NCBI GenBank assembly: GCA_017354895.1
Contig: CP071494.1
Coordinates: 4,588,001-4,652,000, forward strand
Origin: Podospora comata
Lineage: Eukaryota; Ascomycota; Sordariomycetes; Sordariales; Podosporaceae
Direction of reading: 5' to 3'
DNA: 64,000 nucleotides
Shown: piece by piece, positions 44,306 to 56,368 of the stretch
Numbering within the stretch: the stretch's first letter is position 1
Layout: every line of letters starts with the position of its first letter
Notes under the pieces: generated by a model
Told to the model about the DNA's origin: nothing
Database searches by the model: none
The model's input: only the letters and a program-made list of their open reading frames with translations
Program-made: the position numbers and the translations under genes

Positions 44306-44860
44306 GGTGGTGTGGCCAGCCTTGGAGTTCTAGATGTACAGATATGGCTGGAGCAATCCTGATCCGGAGGCGCGAAAGAGAGAAAGGAGCAGGGTTCAGT
44401 TTCGTCGCGCGCGAAATGCACAGTGGTCGCGACGTGAAGCGGCAGTCATTTGCGCATCAAAATGAAGGCCAGACTCATGCGATCGCGGATCCGCAGTCAG
44501 AGTGATGGACTTGGCATGGTGTCGCCTTGGAATGGATGGTGTTGTCGTCGGTCAGCCAAACTTAATGGTGGTCAGATCCTCGGTTGCTCAGTGTCTGTAG
44601 TTGAATTTTGCGGGGCCTCTCAGTAACAGAGTTGCGGCGGGTGTAGTTGTAGGCCCTGGTCCCAGTCCCAGGGCAGCTTTGTACCATTCTTGGCAGCCCT
44701 TTTACACTGGACGACGACCCCTCGTCACGTCCTGTCTTGTATCCTAGGTCGCGTCCAATCCACCAATATTCAAGTCAATAATGCAGCACTAAACATCACC
44801 ACCACCTACAAAAGAGCTTGATTGCGAACGGCACTGGGTTGACATTGACACAATGCAACC
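44306..44860. promoter_or_regulatory. Divergent promoter region, HFI1 / SPC98
   Basis: 555 bp between start codons. It contains TTTCGTCGCGCGCGAAA at 44400-44416, whose right half GCGCGAAA is an E2F/MBF-type half-site. The palindrome GTCGCGAC follows near 44427-44434. Binding is not shown. Confidence 0.5.
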
Positions 44861-47800
44861 ATGTCTCACGCCCCGCGCAATCGAATCTCGAATGCAATCG
44901 ACAGTCTGATCACCCACCTGGTGCCCAGCAACCCCCACGACGACGAGCAGACAGCTCAAGAGAGGCATGATGCTTGCTTTGAGCTTGTCCGGGCCATTTT
45001 TGAGCGGTGAGCATTTTTCATCCGATACTCTTTTGGCCTAGACAAAGCTAATTAGAAAGCAACAGGCCCAATTCTCCCTCGATATCGGCCGACGTAAACC
45101 ATGCTTCGGACCTCATCAAGCGGAAGCTCATACACAGCAACCCTAGCCAGGCCCTACGCTTCTCCAACCTCTATACCCGACTTTTGTCACTGCCAGTCCT
45201 GAACCAAAAATGGGCCATTTTATATCTCCTATATCAGCTCTCTGACTCGCCTGATCCCAATGAGCCTCCACCACCACCAAGGCAGCCAGCAGCACCACAT
45301 GGGTTGACATCGCGGGAGCCAAGCTTCCGGGACCGAGAACTTCAAGCGCAGATCTTTCGGGAGCAGGAAGAGAACCAGGTAGAGGCAGAGAACTACCAAG
45401 GGCCACTACCGGCAGAGCCAAGTTTCCGAGAGCCAGCTTCTCGCGAGCCAAACTTCCGTGAATCAGTAGCACAGCGGGCGGCGGGACGAGCAACAGGCCG
45501 GTCGACGGCAACAGCAGAGTCAAAAACGTCGATACCCGCACCACCACTGGTATCAGAAGAAGAGGCCGTAAACAATGTGTTTGCCCCAGGTGGTTTGAAG
45601 AAGCTCCCAACCGAAAGGTCACGGCGAAACACCAATGCCGAAGAAGCTCGCTCGCAGCCTGGTGCGGTAGACGGATCTACCAAGAAGAGCACAAGGGACG
45701 TTTCAATCAAGTCAAACTTGCTCGCAGACAGCTCATTGGAGTTTGAGCCTTCTGAGATGGGTCTGTTGAGAGACCTTCCTTTCACTCTTCAGGGATTATC
45801 ATCAACAACTCTTCCCTTCACCAGGGATACTGTTTTGAAACTGCCGCCAACTTTGCCGCTACCAATAGTGTCACTGTTGCACACTTTGGCCGAGCCTTCA
45901 TTATTATATCGAGGGCTTGCAAATTTTGTCAAGTCACCAGCAAAGGGGTTACTCGGCCAGAGCTTGCGGGCAGCCATCAACAATGAGCTTCGGTCGTATC
46001 TCACTCTTGTGGCAACGCTGGAGGCGCAGATTCGACGGGCATTGTCATCCCTTGATGAGGCAGCACCACGAGGCGGCATCGGGAAAGCCGGTGTCACGTT
46101 GAAGAGATGCGTTGTTTGGACGAGAGAGGCGACCATGGGCTTGCGGCTGATGTCTTTGATATCAGAGGAGAGTTATAGTAAACAAGGCGGACAACTGATC
46201 AGTCTGATTCACGGCTTTTCTACCTCTCATGGTGACCCCGTGGTGGCTGCTTTTGCTGAACGCTTGCTGGCCGACGTCACCCGGCCGTTTTACGACATTC
46301 TTCGGCGTTGGATATACGACGGTGAGCTATCGGATCCCCATCTGGAGTTCTTCGTCCGCGAACAAAACCCCAACAATGAGAAACAAAACGAGTCCAAGGC
46401 CAAGGGCCAAGCTAGTGTGTGGAACTCCAAGTACGAAGTCGTCGACGCCATGGTACCCAGTATCATGACCCCCGACTTTGCCCAAAAGGTCTTTTTGATT
46501 GGAAAGTCCCTCAACTTCATCCGCCACAGCTGCGGCGACAGCCAGTGGGTCGACGCCTATAGCAAAACCTCGTCAAAGGAGCTCAAGTACGGCGACACGG
46601 CCACGCTCGAGAAGTGGATCGACGACGCCTACAAGACCACAATGCAGCGCCTCATGACGCTCATGAACACCCGCTTCCGTCTGTTTGACCACCTCCAAGC
46701 CCTGAAGAACTATATCCTTCTCGGCCAGGGCGACTTTATCGCCTTGCTGATGGAATCCCTCGCCGCGAACCTCGACCGCCCAGCTGGCGCACAATACCGC
46801 CACACCCTCACTGCCCAGCTCGAACACGCCATCCGCGGCTCCAACGCCCAGTATGATTCCGACGAGGTCCTCCGCCGCCTAGACGCCCGTATGCTTCAAC
46901 TGAGCCACGGCGATATTGGTTGGGATTGTTTCACGCTCGAATACAAAATCGATGCCCCTGTCGATGTGGTAGTCACCGAATGGGGAAACCGTCAGTACCT
47001 CAAAGTCTTCAACTTTCTCTGGCGGATCAAACGCGTCGAGTTTGCTCTGGCATCCACCTGGAGAAAATGCATGACGGGCGCGAGGGGAGTGCTGCAATCC
47101 AACGACGATACAGTCCTCCAGACGTGGAAATCCACCAGGGGAACTCTCGCGGAGATGATCCATTTTGTTGGTCAACTGCAATACTACATTTTGTTTGAAG
47201 TCATCGAGTCCAGCTGGGGGGAGCTGCAGAAGAACATCCGAAAAGAAGACTGCACACTGGATGACTTGATCACGGCTCACACCAAGTACCTCACCTCCAT
47301 CACCCACAAAGGACTTCTCGGTGCCCGCCGGAGACAGCACCACGACGCGCAAAAGGAAGCCGCCTCGTTGGGCCGTGACGCATCAGAAGTTGAAGACCGC
47401 AACTCGTACATGGTGCAGCTGTCGCTCCTGCTGCGAAACATGCTCGACTACAGAGACAGCGTGGACGGGTTATACTCATGGTCGGTGTCTGACTTTACCC
47501 GCAGACAAGAAGTCGACACGGTCTCGCTGCTGCGAAAACACCGGCCCAATTCGGGAGACATGGAGAGTTCTGTCGGGCCGGACGATCCCTTTTTTGGTTC
47601 TGCCGGGGGAGTGGGAGGGAACAACAATATTAGGAGCGAGTTCCCCGCGCTGCAGGAACGGCTGAAGCATTTAGGGGTGAGTTTCAGGCAGAGGCTGCAG
47701 ATCTTGCTGGGGGATCTGGCGTATCAGCCTGATGTGGACATGCGCTTCCTGGGGGTGTCGATGAACTTTAATGATGTGTATCAGCCGGTTAGGAGGAAGA

Positions 47801-47928
47801 GTGGAAAGGCTGGGGCTGGGGGGAGTGGTGTTTCGGCTGGTGGTGGGGAGAAACAACAACAGCAGCAGCAGCAGCAGGGAGGGAGTGTGGGGAGTGTGAA
47901 TGTTTCGTTTTCTGCTTCAAGGGCTTAG
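44861..47928 (+). CDS. SPC98: Gamma-tubulin complex component 3 (Spc98/GCP3)
   Basis: A structural subunit of the gamma-tubulin small complex that nucleates microtubules at the spindle pole body. Exon 1 is 44861-45006 (MSHAPRNRISNAIDSLITHL), the intron 45007-45065 (59 nt) and exon 2 45066-47928; 1002 residues. The family start of the GCP-N domain is LLRDLPFTLQGLSSTTLPF (near residue 280). It is followed by RAAINNELRSYLTLVATLEA, GGQLISLIHGFSTSHGDPVV and the GRIP-type core; GDFIALLMESLAANLDRPAG and CFTLEYKIDAPVDVVVTEWG mark the second domain. The N-terminal 250 residues have a Glu/Pro-rich repeat (SFREPASREPNFRE). The C-terminus is Gly/Ser-rich with eight Gln. Unusually, the same frame stays open for 103 codons after the TAG stop (47926-47928). 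Confidence 0.92.
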
Positions 47929-48732
47929 GAGGCTGGAAAGGAGGAGAGTGAGGGTTTGAGACCACCGGGGCAGGATAGGAGGAAAGGAGAGGAAGAGGAG
48001 GAGAAAGTAGTAGACGTGAAAGCGGATCGGCGGGCTGATGAGAAAGGGGAGGGGGGAAGCGTGAGGAAGACGCCTTCTTCGGGTGGTGTCAAACAGGGCA
48101 AAACATCTGTGACGACTGTGAGACCAGTCGAGAGACAACCATGTGGCAAGACTGTAAGTCCGAGCAAGAAAACTCCCAGCCCGGGGAAAGGCGGAGGAGG
48201 GTCATGGCTCCAGACTAGGCCGGCGTGGAAGAGGCCTTGAAAAGGGTTGTAAGTGTATACTGCGGGCGGCGTGACTAGAGTATCTTGTCATGATTTGGCG
48301 AGGGGGGAGGGAAAGGGGTGTTCATCTTTGGGAGTTTTGACGGTTAGAGTTATCGGTGTTTTGGTGTTTGTTGAAATGATATATGTTTATGACCATAATC
48401 TCTTCTAATCGTGATACAAAAGTTTGAGCAAAGTGGATTGCCTTCGACTATAGATTAACGTGTACATTGACCGGCTCTAACCATGTCTAACTTGAAAGTA
48501 GATAATACCCACGTGTGTTGAAAGCTTTTTGAGGTAACTCATCGACTAACAAATATGACATCTGCAAGAGAATCCACGTTCATAGATATATTCCATGTCA
48601 GTCGCCACTCCTCCGATAATCGCCCCCCATCCCACGCCGTGTATGCAATATCTGACTCCTCCCCTCCCAAGACGAATATAATCAACTCTCAGAACCAAAA
48701 TGCTATGCTTTCTCAAAAATAAAAATAAACCT
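47929..48732. other. Intergenic between convergent genes, with an open in-frame extension after SPC98
   Basis: The first 312 bp (47929-48240) continue the SPC98 frame without another stop and encode a Lys/Glu/Gly/Ser-rich sequence (EAGKEESEGLRPPG..., VRKTPSSGG, SKKTPSPGKGGGG). The rest to 48732 is the 3' flank of the LRR gene. No other gene is seen. Confidence 0.55.
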
Positions 48733-51700
48733 TCAATCCTCAATCGCCTCCTCATCAATAACACCCTGCTCCTTGATCTTCCTCTCCTCCGGCTCAGGCA
48801 ACCCCACATTCTTCCTTGCCATGACCTGACTCTCCACAAAACTGTCCCAATGCTGGGGATCGGCCTCCCTCAGTCTCTTGAGTATATCTTGCCTCCTCTC
48901 CTGGAACACCTGGACAACGCCTCTCTCTTCTGCTTCCTTCTTCAAGTCGGCGTCACCCATCTCATCCAGCAATTCGTGTAGTAACCTAGCATGGTTGGGA
49001 TCCGCCCCGACTTCTTCGACTCCCGAACTCAAAAGCGCAGCATTGTAGTGCTCAGGACGGAGAGCCACGATTCCAGCACGGAATTTGTGACCCGCCCGGA
49101 GAACGCGCGCCTCTTCATCTGCGAGCGCCTTGGAAGACAAAGAAATGATAGAGTTGGAGCGAGAGAGGGCCTTGCGGGACTCGCGTGATTGAGCAACGGC
49201 GTCGTCTTCGGCGTCGGAAATAATGGCAGCTGTATAACTGGCTGAGAGGTCCGAGTCAGTTGGGAGAGGGGGAGTAGGACCAGACGCCCGGCTGGATGAT
49301 TTGCCATTAGCGTTGTCAAGGGAAGACAAGGAAGCGGCATCGCCCTTGTCATTTCCGGCAGTGGTGCTGGCGGTGTCCACGCCCGAGTCGTCGGCTGCTG
49401 ACAGGCGGGTGTCGGGGAACTCGTCTTCAAAGCGCTTGATGATGCCATGTAGGGTATTATCCAAGAACATGAGACGGTCTGCGACTACTGTTAGCATCAT
49501 AGTGTTCCTATAGGACTGTAAAGAGAGGCACGTACGATAAGTGTGGCTATCATTCGCCGCCATCTTGGCTTTGACGATAGCAGGCTGGAGCCTCAACCGG
49601 ATCTTGCGAGCGCTGAGCAGCAGGTGCTTGCTCGTATCCTTGGCCTTGGCCACCGCAGTGGTAGGTTCCTTCTCACCGTCTCCCAAGGAAACCTGATCCA
49701 CCTCACCAGCCAACAGCTCAGGGACAGAATGCGAAGAAATATCATCGCCCCTGTTCTTGAGGCAGCAAGCAAGAGCCTTGACGACTCCAGTGCCGCCGAT
49801 GACATAGTCGTTATCCGGAGCGGCATCAACATCTGCATCAGCATCCAAAGAGAGCATGACATCGTGTCCAACCAGCCGTTGCAGGACATCGGGATATTCG
49901 GGCTCGGCCTTGAAGCTACCCGACAGCAAGCCCTCCTCAGCTGTTGGTGCAGGTGTTGTTGCTGATGTAGCGGTCTGCAAAGCAGTAGCAAGCTCCATGT
50001 TTCTCAACCCATACGCGACGACTTGCTTGGCCATGGCCTTGACCAAATCACTCGATTGCTCGCTGGGTACCTCGATATCAACCGCCACCAGGCTGGTTGA
50101 AACCCTGGCGGCAGCGAGGAGCGATGCAAACAGGGCACATGCCTCTTCTTGTTTCTCTTCAGAATTCGCACTTGTCGTGAGCTCGACAAGGTCCTTGTTT
50201 TGCAGGAAGCTGATATGTGCCAAGCCAGTAACCTCCGGCAGGATTTCTGCCAGAGCAATGGCTTGCTCAGCACTAAGTGTGCAGTCCGCCAGATGGATGC
50301 GCTTGAGGCAAGCAAACTTGGGAAGATATCTTCTCAGAACAGCCACCGCGCTCGGGTCTGAGCTGAAGAGCTCATGGTTATGGCTCAAGTCGATAAACCT
50401 CAAGTGATCCAGCTTCACCAGTGTAGGGAACAGCTTGCACAAACTCGACGGCTCCAGATTGCAGTCAGCCAGGCTGAGCGCCCAAAGAGGGCATGTTTCC
50501 ACCTCGAGTGAATCGGCCAGTATTCCCAGCTTGTCCCGAAGGTCATTCCCACCTAAATCAAGGCCCTCACACTGGTTGCTCTTCAGGAATCTCGCCACGT
50601 GGGCCAGGCCCTCCGAGTCAATATCATTGTGCGCCAGATTCAACCTCTTAATTCCACATTTGATAGCACCGTCGATGACGGCTGCCAGCTGAGGTGTAGA
50701 CAGTCCTGTTTGCGCCATACTTAGCAGAGTAAGTGTTGACCCCCCCAGTCTTTCCCCTAATGACTTCGCAAAGAGCGAGCACAGAGCTTGAGGAGGTGGT
50801 TGTTGCCCATCCGGCAGGGGAGCGCAGACATGTCGTGGGAACTGAATCCCGCTCAAGTCCAGAACCTTGAGGGTCCTGCACAGATAGATAAACAAGCATA
50901 TGTGCCTCCAGCCCTCCGGGCCGATTCTGTTGTTGCTAAGCACCAGCCGCTCAACGACACCGCCTTGCTCTATGAGCCCATCGACGGTGCCAGTTGATGA
51001 TTTCTGCTGCTGTAGTTGCAACTGTCTCCTTCGTTTTAGTGGTGACAGAACCTTGGTTTTTCTCGCTGCTAGCAAGCCAGCCAGGATAACTCTGAGCCCT
51101 TCATCTGCCAAGGAGCAGTCCACCAGAATCAGCTCTCTGACGGGGACAACAGCGAGGTAATCACCCAGCGTCACCAGATCGGGCAGCGCCATGTAGTAGC
51201 CCGTCAAATCCAGCTTCTCAACCATACCCGTCTCAGCAGAAAAGTTGGCCGGGTCCATCAGCTGTTCGGTTATCTTCTTAAGAATATGTGTCTCCCGCAG
51301 CTGACAGCACCGGCGGTATATCCTAACTGGGTTGGTAGTGGGCATCGTTTGAGGTGGATTTGCAAGTCCGGCAGGTGTTTCAGGTCGATAACTCCCGCCG
51401 TTGGCGGACGTGGAGGAATCGGAATCAGAGTTGTAATAGAGCTCCATAGGAACAGTTCCGTTGGCCTCCGCCTGCCGCCGTTTCCGTTCCTTGCGGGCCT
51501 TGCGGTCTTCCTCGCTCTTCTTCTTCTTTTCTTTCTTCCTTGCGTCGGATGCTGAAGCAGCAGAAGATATTGGTATTGGCGAAGCTGCAGCTGGCGATAT
51601 GCCTAGGTGTGGAGTTGAGGATGTGCCCTCTGTGGCGGGTTCCTTCGGTACTTCTTCCCCCGTGGCTTTGATGGAACCATCAACTTCCTTTTGGCATTCC

Positions 51701-52621
51701 ACCGCTTTGGGGTTCTTGAGAGCTTCCGCCTCGCCCTTCTCCTTAAGTTTCTTTTTCATTTCCTTGGCCGCTTTGTCCTTTGATTTTCGCTCGTCCATTT
51801 CGTCAATGTATTTGGGCATTGGAGCAATCTCCACGTCGACGCAAAACGCCACCCTCCTCAGCTTGGCCTGGTTCAACCCTGAGATGGCGCAGCGCTCCCG
51901 ATTCCGGTCCACATTCAGCACCTGCCTTTCCACCAGTCCATGATTGTGAGCTTTGAACGTCGGATTCAAACTTCCGCTAGAAGTTGACGATGATAATCTT
52001 CGAAATACGTGTAGGAGCCCATTTGTCTGAGAGCCTCGCGGCGGAGCAGGGGTATAGGGACCCTCGCCCTCTGGTTTCGCCGCATGTTGTAGAACGGCCT
52101 GCTTGGCTGGGTTGGCTTTTGGAACAGAGAACTCGGCGGGCTTGGGAGAAGCAGTATTCGCCACAGGGGGGCTTTGTGTCGCACCGTTGCTCGAGCTGAA
52201 TTTCTGCGAGATATTGGAGAACCAGGAGCCCCTTCGCTGAGGGGGATGGGGAACGGCAGGTTGGGGTATTCGCTTTTCGTCTGAACTCGTTCTTGTCCCA
52301 GGCGCTGGTCGGTTTGGACTTGGTGCCACGTTTGGCGTGCTTTGTGCCGCCTGAGTGCTGTCGTTTTTACCATGGCCGTTGGTAGTCGCTGCGGGGGTGG
52401 GCGAGTCCAAGGGCGCTGGGTTCGAGAGTGATCTTTGACGGCCGAGTAGTGGCCTCACGGGTCTGTCTGGAGAGAGGTCAAAGGAACTCGCTGTTAGCTG
52501 GACAATTCCCATTCACGATATGCATGGCGCATGTTCAGGCCGCCAGGGGTCCAATTGTGCACAAACCTTTAGGATTCCCGTGGGTCATCCAGCTCACGTC
52601 GAGGCTGTGTATGTGCTCCAT
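48733..52621 (-). CDS. Large leucine-rich-repeat protein (Mhp1-like, fungal)
   Basis: 1251 residues from three exons. Exon 1 (52567-52621) encodes MEHIHSLDVSWMTHGNPK. The intron at 52491-52566 (76 nt, GTTTGT...CTAACAG) joins it to ASSFDLSPDRPVRPLLGRQR in exon 2 (49536-52490). A second intron at 49479-49535 (57 nt, GTACGT, branch GCTAACA, GTCGCAG) has a length divisible by three and no stop, so it is easily missed; exon 3 is 48733-49478. Residues about 70-150 are Ser/Pro-rich and 240-370 Lys-rich. A ribonuclease-inhibitor-type LRR array spans about 430-790 (LVLSNNRIGPEGWRHICLFI, LNLAHNDIDSEGLAHVARFL, GLDLGGNDLRDKLGIL). The C-terminus is charged and helical. I recall orthologues annotated as 'cell wall biogenesis protein Mhp1'; the molecular role is unknown. 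Confidence 0.8.
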
Positions 52622-54814
52622 GTTGTCTCGAGGGGGCGGGTTGTTGTTTCTTTTATTGCTATTGCATTCCCCTATCCTCGTCGCTTGTTCCGGGTTGTAT
52701 CAGGTGTAAGTGGTGATTTTCTTCTCGGTGTAAAAGGTGTGATAGCCGGGAGGAAGGCGAGTAGGACGATAAGTAGGGAAGAGGTGGGATGTGATCGTTT
52801 CAACGTTGGGCCCGGTGCTATCGCGGTCTAAAGCCTCTCTGTTGGAACGACGTCGTGCTTTTTTTCCTTTGTCGCGGGGTTCCGTCCGTCACGAGGTCCA
52901 GTTGCCAGTCATGACATGAATGGCTGCCATAGTCCGGTTGGTATGTGTCCCAGTATATGTTCAAAGGTAAAGCTGGCCGTCGCCGTCGATAGCTTGAGGC
53001 GCGCAACCACGGTAGGGCAGACTGAGGTCGGGGTGGTCCGGTGGGATTGTGAGGTGAGGATGAGGTAAAGTGGTGGTGTTGGTGTCGGTGGTGGCGGCCC
53101 GGCCGTCTTTCACTGCTGACCCAGAAAAGGGCGCCGCCGAGCTGAACGGATTGGAAATGCCCGATTTGTAGTGGTTCGCGCGCGTGCCGGATCAAATCAC
53201 TCCCGCTACAGTTGTCTCCCGTATGTGTGACCGTTTCTCTGCTGGAGAAGTGGCTGAGCTCACCGTTGCGGTGAAGCGGAAGGTATCACTGGTGGAAGGG
53301 GGTTGACGCAGTATTGGGATGCAGTGCTGCACCGATCCAGATGACGGGAGAGGTGGGAGATGCTTGGATGCAACGGGGGGTTATGGCGGGAGATGGGAGG
53401 GGGGCGACTCGCTCAGTAAGGGCCCTGTATGTATGTCTCACGATGCCAATGTATGCCACACCCTGGTTACAGCTCGGTGATTGCCCCGTAAAGTAGAGTA
53501 CACGATCGAGTGACGATAAAAGAAAGAGGCGATTGCCAAAAAGATGGGCGGAGCTATTCAGGTCAAGTCAAGAGCAAGAGAGACAAGACCGGACAGGCCG
53601 AACTGACATAGCGGGCACCTGGGCACGGAGGCATGGTGGGACTCTCCCACTAATTATCATCTTGGGTCCATCCAGGAAAACATGAGAGAATTCGCAGATC
53701 GGACGCCGGAAATTGGGCCCTTTCTGGACGTGCACATACGTCGGCCGAAGCCCACGAGCGAGCGAACAGAAACGAAACGAACTGGTGGCGGTTTCTGCAC
53801 CTCAACCCCCGCAACTCTAGAGAGAGAAGCAGCATCATAACCATGGCAAACTTTGGGCCAGTCTGGTAACGGCAGGTGATCAGTATTCAGCGGTTCCCCA
53901 GATTTGCGGTAGCCACCCACCCTGTGCCCTTGCCCCTCATGTTGACTTGTATGCGGTACCACTGACGAGTGTATGTGTGTGCGTCTGTTCACCACAAAGC
54001 GAGAAGCTTCTCTTCTCATCATCATTTTCCCATAATCCATCCATCCACATCCCAATTCAACAAACAGCGCGATTTCAGGGGTCCCGAAACTCTATCCGGG
54101 GCACCCACGCCAAGGCCGGACGGTGCTAACCCCATGTTCCCTGGAACGGCAATTCCACTCTGGCGTCTGCAAGTTGACCACATCGTGCACCGCTCACCAA
54201 GACAACCCACTGCATCCAGTTTCCCATCACGCATGTTTGAGGGGAACACAATTCCTCATCTGAGCTTTCTACCACCAACCAGTGAAAGGAACACACCACC
54301 AGCTCGGTATCACTTGCAGCTCATAGTCCCTTGCTCAGACGATCATGCTGTGAGAGTACCCCGCATGACCTCATAACCCTCACCCACGCCTCCAGGTGCT
54401 CGGTCTGGAACTGCTTTTGGGTTGGCGACACCGCATCTTGTCCCTCAACTTGTCAATTAGAAACATTCCACTGAGGCCGAGGTGCCCCTCGAAACTGAGA
54501 AAGCCGAACGGCTGAGTACTACTCTGTAGTACCTGATTACATACACATTCCATATCAACGGCTTGAGGCGGCTTGCAAAGGCTCTACCAACAGCTTGAAC
54601 AAGGAAGTACATCACATGATCACATAATGGCGCCAACGTTCGGTTGGTCTGCCAGTCAGTCAAAGATGCATGAGAAAAGTGATTGGCTTTTGGTGAACCC
54701 TGGTCATTGCCCCATGTGCCCGTCCATCTTTTGTGGATGCACTTAAACTCCTAAAGAATATGCTGCCATCTTGAGCCCAGACGATACAACCAGTCCCTAG
54801 CAAAAACCACCAAT
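52622..54814. other. Intergenic, 2.2 kb
   Basis: The promoter/leader of the LRR gene and the 3' flank of RPL5 (both minus strand). Only short open frames without coding character are present. No RNA gene, repeat array or element was recognised. Confidence 0.5.
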
Positions 54815-55970
54815 TTACTCCTGAAGAAGGGCGGCAATACGCTCCTGGACACCAGCCTTGCGCTGCTCGTGGGTGAGCTTGGACTGGCGGTACTTCTTGG
54901 ACTCGGCCTTCCACTCCTCCTTGGTCTTCTTGGGCGCGTCGGACTCGTATTTCTTGAAGGGGTCCTCGCGGATGGCCTTGTGGGCCTCGGCATAGAGGTC
55001 CTCGAGGGAGTCGGCCTCAAGGTCGTCCTCGATGTACTTGACGAACTGGCCCTTGTAGCGCTCCTCATCGTCGTCGGCGAGGGTCTCCATGTACTCAGCG
55101 ACGTGACCGCCGAAGATGTACTTCTTGAGGGTCTCGGCATCGAGCTCCTCGGACTCCATGTCGAAACCGGGGAAGCGGTTCTCGGAGTGGGGGACGAGGA
55201 TACCACCGTCGGAGGCACCCTTCATGACACCGAAGACACGGGCACCGGTGGAGGTGCGGGAGAGACCGACATCAAGGAAGGCCTTGAAGGGGCGGCGCTC
55301 ACCATCGTCGGTCTCGGTGGCCTCGGTGAGAGTGTACTCACCATCGGCCTCCTCAACACCGGCGAACTGCTCATCGAGGCCGAGCTTCTTCAAGACGCGG
55401 CGGGCGAGGAGGAGACCAGTGGCGTAGGCAGCGGCCCAGTTGGTAAGACCGTGCTCGATGCCATAGGCGCGGAGCTCGTGGGAGTAGGCGGCAGCGAAGA
55501 TCTTGTCACCGGTGATCTCGGAGGTGACGATCTGGGTGATGATGTCGCGGTTGGAGAAGCGGACAACGAGTCTGTACTTGGGGGCGTTGTACTTGTTCTT
55601 GGCCTGGGTGATCAGGCGCTTGCGAGCATAGTAGTCGGTCTTTCCCTCTCTTCTGCGCTTGTACTTGGTCTGGAAGCGGCTGTATTTCGAGACAAGGTCA
55701 GCGAAAATCACCAGAAAGTCGCGAGAATGGCCAGGACGTGAGAAACTTACCTGTAGTACGCGCTGTTCTTCACAAGCTTGTGGAAGGCCTGAATTCAGAA
55801 ATCCCCAGAGTCAGCAATTATCGCTTCAGATATTTTTTTTATCCTCCTCCGAAGCATCTTGCGTTGACTCTATCCAATTCCCCAGATCTCTCGACTCGTT
55901 CGGGTGCAGGTGAAAACGACAGCGATGCCAATGGCAACGGCAGTGACAAATGGCTGTATCAACTTACCAT
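54815..55970 (-). CDS. RPL5: 60S ribosomal protein L5 (uL18)
   Basis: Binds 5S rRNA and, with L11, forms the 5S RNP of the large subunit. Exon 1 is the ATG alone (55968-55970), followed by GTAAGT. The introns are 55789-55967 (179 nt) and 55680-55750 (71 nt). Exon 2 (55751-55788, 38 nt) encodes [13 protein letters not shown] and exon 3 is 54815-55679; 301 residues. Family segments are [75 protein letters not shown] and [16 protein letters not shown]. The tail ends [20 protein letters not shown] then RIAALLQE. C-ending codons are very strongly preferred, as in highly expressed genes. An ACCCTAACCCT box lies about 195 bp upstream of the ATG. Confidence 0.97.
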
Positions 55971-56368
55971 TTTGACTGTTGTTTCGCTGGGCGATGCGAT
56001 ACTCACAGGGCTCGGGGTTTGTCGACGAGTGGGAGGCGAGGTTGGATTATTCCACGACGGCAAGCATTTGTGGGCGCAAAATTTGGCCCCACAGCTTTCC
56101 AGAGTAGGGCGTGTGCGAAACTGCGTTGGGTGACGAAGGTGGGGCAGGCCATAAGAGGCTCGGGACCCTAACCCTGGGTGCAGTTCAGCCCTTCCATCAG
56201 TCCGCTTATGTCATCTGTTCTCCAACCCCAGACCGAAGCCGAGGTTCACTTCGTCGGCTCCGGCTTTCAGCTTCCATGCCGGTGTTGTCAAAGGGTAGGT
56301 GTGGTCGGTGATGCTTGTCCATACATAATCAGTCGGCGGTTTGTCTCGTAAACTCCTGATAGTTGCAA
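55971..56368. promoter_or_regulatory. Divergent promoter region, RPL5 / HAD hydrolase
   Basis: 398 bp between start codons. It contains the ACCCTAACCCT box (56165-56175) listed separately. A pyrimidine-rich TTGACTGTTGTTTCG lies just upstream of the RPL5 ATG. Confidence 0.6.
56165..56175 (-). promoter_or_regulatory. Telomere-repeat-like box ACCCTAACCCT in the RPL5 promoter
   Basis: Reads AGGGTTAGGGT on the RPL5 strand, almost two units of the fungal telomere repeat TTAGGG. Such boxes bind Tbf1-type factors and are known in ribosomal protein promoters of several fungi. Use here is inferred. Confidence 0.5.

Noticed and set aside
52491-52512. Start of the LRR protein at the ATG at 52510-52512
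   Set aside because: This ATG lies inside an intron. Using exon 1 from 52621 and the acceptor CTAACAG gives a longer continuous frame with a conserved-looking N-terminus.
54869-55741. 290-codon open frame on the plus strand, Leu/Gly/Val-rich
   Set aside because: Antisense shadow of RPL5, produced by the strong codon bias of that gene.
55789-55967. Possible snoRNA inside RPL5 intron 1
   Set aside because: RPL5 introns host snoRNAs in animals, but no proper C box (RTGATGA) is paired with a D box here.
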